A DNA stretch of 64,000 bases from Macrotis lagotis (lineage: Eukaryota; Chordata; Mammalia; Peramelemorphia; Peramelidae). The notes below the pieces were generated by a model that saw only the letters and a program-made list of their open reading frames with translations, made no database searches and was not told the DNA's origin. Below, one piece after another: positions 62,241-64,000 of the stretch (the stretch's first letter is position 1; every line of letters starts with the position of its first letter). The position numbers and the translations under genes are program-made. The DNA is taken from positions 122,807,887 through 122,871,886 of the forward strand of contig NC_133664.1 of assembly GCF_037893015.1 (NCBI RefSeq), written 5' to 3'.

Positions 62241-63266
62241 ATGGAGAAGTTTGGCATGAACTTCGGCGGCGGGCCCAGCAAGAAGGACCTGCTGGAGACC
62301 ATCGAGGCGCAGAAGAAGCAGCTGCTGCAGTACCAGGCCCGCCTCAAGGACGTGGTCCGGGCCTACAAGAGCCTGCTGAAGGAGAAGGAGGCCCTGGAGG
62401 CCAGCCTCAAGGTGCTGTCCGCCTCCCACGAGGCCGAGGACGCGGGCCAAGCCGCTGCCCAGCCGCCGGCCGAGGCTGCGGATGACCGCAGCTCCACACA
62501 CAGCGAGGACAGCGCGGGCACCGCCACCAGCCAGGACACCGCGGCCAGCCTGACCAGCACCAGGGGCGACCTCGGCGGCGAGGAGGAGCGGCTGGCCTCC
62601 GGCCCGCCGCCTCCCAAGGCCGAGGAGGCCAGCGGCTCAGAGAGCGGCGTTAGCTCCAGCAGTGGGGATGCGCCAGCCGCCGGAGGCGGGGAGCTGGACA
62701 AGCGGCTGCACCAACTGAAGACCCAGCTGGCCACGCTGACCAGCTCTTTGGCCACCGTCACCCAAGAGAAGTCTCGCATGGAGGCCTCCTACCAAGCTGA
62801 TAAAAAGAAAATGAAGCAAGACTTGGAGGATGTCTGCAGAAAGGCCGAGGAAGAACGGTGCCGGCTGGAGGGGGAGCTCCAGGGGCTGCAGGAGCAGATG
62901 GCAGAAACTAAAGCCAGGCTCATCACCCAGCAGCATGACAGGGCCCAGGAGCAGAGCGATCATGCTTTGATGCTGAGGGAGCTGCAGAAATTGCTTCAAG
63001 GAGAGAGAACCCTAAGGCAAGATATCGAGCTACAGCTGGAGGAGACCCGGGAAGCCCTGGCCGGACAGGCCTATTCAGCTGACCAGGTGGAAGGGTTTGA
63101 GTTACAGATCAAACAGTTGACCCGCGAAGTGGAGGAGCTAAAGCGTGAGCTGCAGGCTCTTCGGGAGGAGAAGAGTCATCCAGACCCTAGGGTGGAAGAA
63201 CTTCAGGAGGAAGCCGCCCACCTTAAGAGCCATTTCCAGATCCAGTTGCAGCAGGAAATGAGGAAG
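62241..63266 (+). CDS. GCC1: GCC1, GRIP and coiled-coil golgin, long first coding exon (partial)
   Basis: GCC1 (GCC88) is a trans-Golgi golgin that tethers endosome-derived vesicles; its C-terminal GRIP domain binds ARL1. Only the first 342 codons lie here, open and ending in QEMRK with a donor AAG|GTAAGT at 63267. In the full protein (about 775 residues) the GRIP domain lies beyond the window. The start MEKFGMNFGGGPSKKDLLET matches human, as do RLHQLKTQLATLTSSLATVT and RLITQQHDRAQEQSDHALML. Residues about 15-60 and 150-342 are heptad-rich coiled coil; about 65-150 is a Ser/Ala/Pro-rich, low-complexity linker that is less conserved. The ATG has a strong context (GCCATGG), but an out-of-frame ATG lies at 62195. 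Confidence 0.96.
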
Positions 63267-64000
63267 GTAAGTTCACCTGATTCAAACCTCTAGGTACTGA
63301 ATCTGAGACTGATAGTATTAAACTTTTTCATCTTTGCAAGTATTCTAACTGTAGTTGAAAGGAGCACTAAATTTTGTAATGAGAAGACCTTCTCTGTGTC
63401 ACGTTTTATCTTTATACATTTACACAAATTGCTTTATTTTTTAAGAACTTGGTTTTCTCTTTTGCAAAATGGGGGGTTTGGATCAGATACATCTCCTCAT
63501 GCTTTCAGTTCCTATATTCTCATGGTTCTTACCCCAAATTTCTCAAGGACAAATCTATCTTGGTCTAATTGGTGCTTACAGAACTTACAGAGCCGACTTC
63601 TAAGGGGATGTGGTGTTTGTGGGTGCTGTTTGGAATGAAATTGGAGTGTTCCCAGATTCTAGGCACTAGCTTCTTAACAGCTGTGTTCAGGAAAACAGTA
63701 AAGTACTGTATTCTGTGTGTGTGTGGTTGACTTTTTTTTTCCAGAAGGAGACAGTTTCCTTCAATTGTTATCAGTCAAGATTTGTTCTGAAGATGAATGT
63801 GCTAGAATAGTCTTTTAGATTTTATGAGGGTCCCTGTTTGATTCTGAGTAGCATGCAGGTTCTGAGAAGGATTGGGGGAGCATCAACAATAGATTAAGGG
63901 TGATAGTTATAATGTGCTAGATGTGTGACAAAAATAGAGGAACTAAAAGCTAAATAGTACTGCCTACATGAAGATTCAACAGACTTGCCTATCATGTGCT
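63267..64000 (+). other. GCC1: GCC1 intron
   Basis: Intron sequence to the window edge. If not spliced, the frame closes eight codons later. No exon or clear repeat seen. Confidence 0.7.

Noticed and set aside
62363-62999. Minus-strand frames under GCC1 exon 1
   Set aside because: Antisense shadows of the GCC1 coding sequence, typical for GC-rich coiled-coil genes.

Overview
This window is nuclear DNA from a mammal, most likely a marsupial; I cannot fix the species. Vertebrate genes with GT-AG introns and CpG-island promoters sit in a background of tRNA-derived SINEs and L1 pieces of marsupial type. The gene order is the conserved block of human 7q32, read in reverse: SND1 (-), PAX4 (+), FSCN3 (-), ARF5 (-), GCC1 (+). 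PAX4, FSCN3 and ARF5 are complete. SND1 enters only with its first coding exon at the left edge. GCC1 leaves with its long first coding exon at the right edge.

Layout. 1-1140: SND1 exon 1 and its promoter, followed by an exceptionally long pure (TCC)n tract. 1.7-18 kb: gene-free, with an old L2 carrying two SINEs, several tRNA-SINEs, and a young 5'-truncated L1 inserted in sense into an older L1. 18.15-18.96 kb: a CpG island with no gene of its own and a cluster of islet-type transcription factor motifs, about 9 kb upstream of PAX4. 23.5-26.7 kb: a complete-looking LINE with one long ORF1, no ORF2 and clear target-site duplications, i.e. a HAL1 (half-L1) element, whose 3' region carries three antisense SINE-like modules. 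27.7-31.3 kb: PAX4. 31.3-47 kb: a gene-poor, repeat-rich tail-to-tail interval containing an old 7SL RNA pseudogene and one possible unidentified coding exon. 47.1-54.7 kb: FSCN3. 56.3-60 kb: ARF5. 60-64 kb: a CpG-rich head-to-head interval and GCC1 exon 1.

The genes do not form one pathway. SND1 is a broadly expressed RNA-associated nuclease, PAX4 an islet transcription factor, FSCN3 a testis actin bundler, ARF5 a Golgi GTPase and GCC1 a Golgi golgin. ARF5 and GCC1 are divergent neighbours that both act at the Golgi. Comparisons with human and mouse proteins are from memory, without alignment software. No retrovirus-like element, tRNA gene or CRISPR array was recognised.
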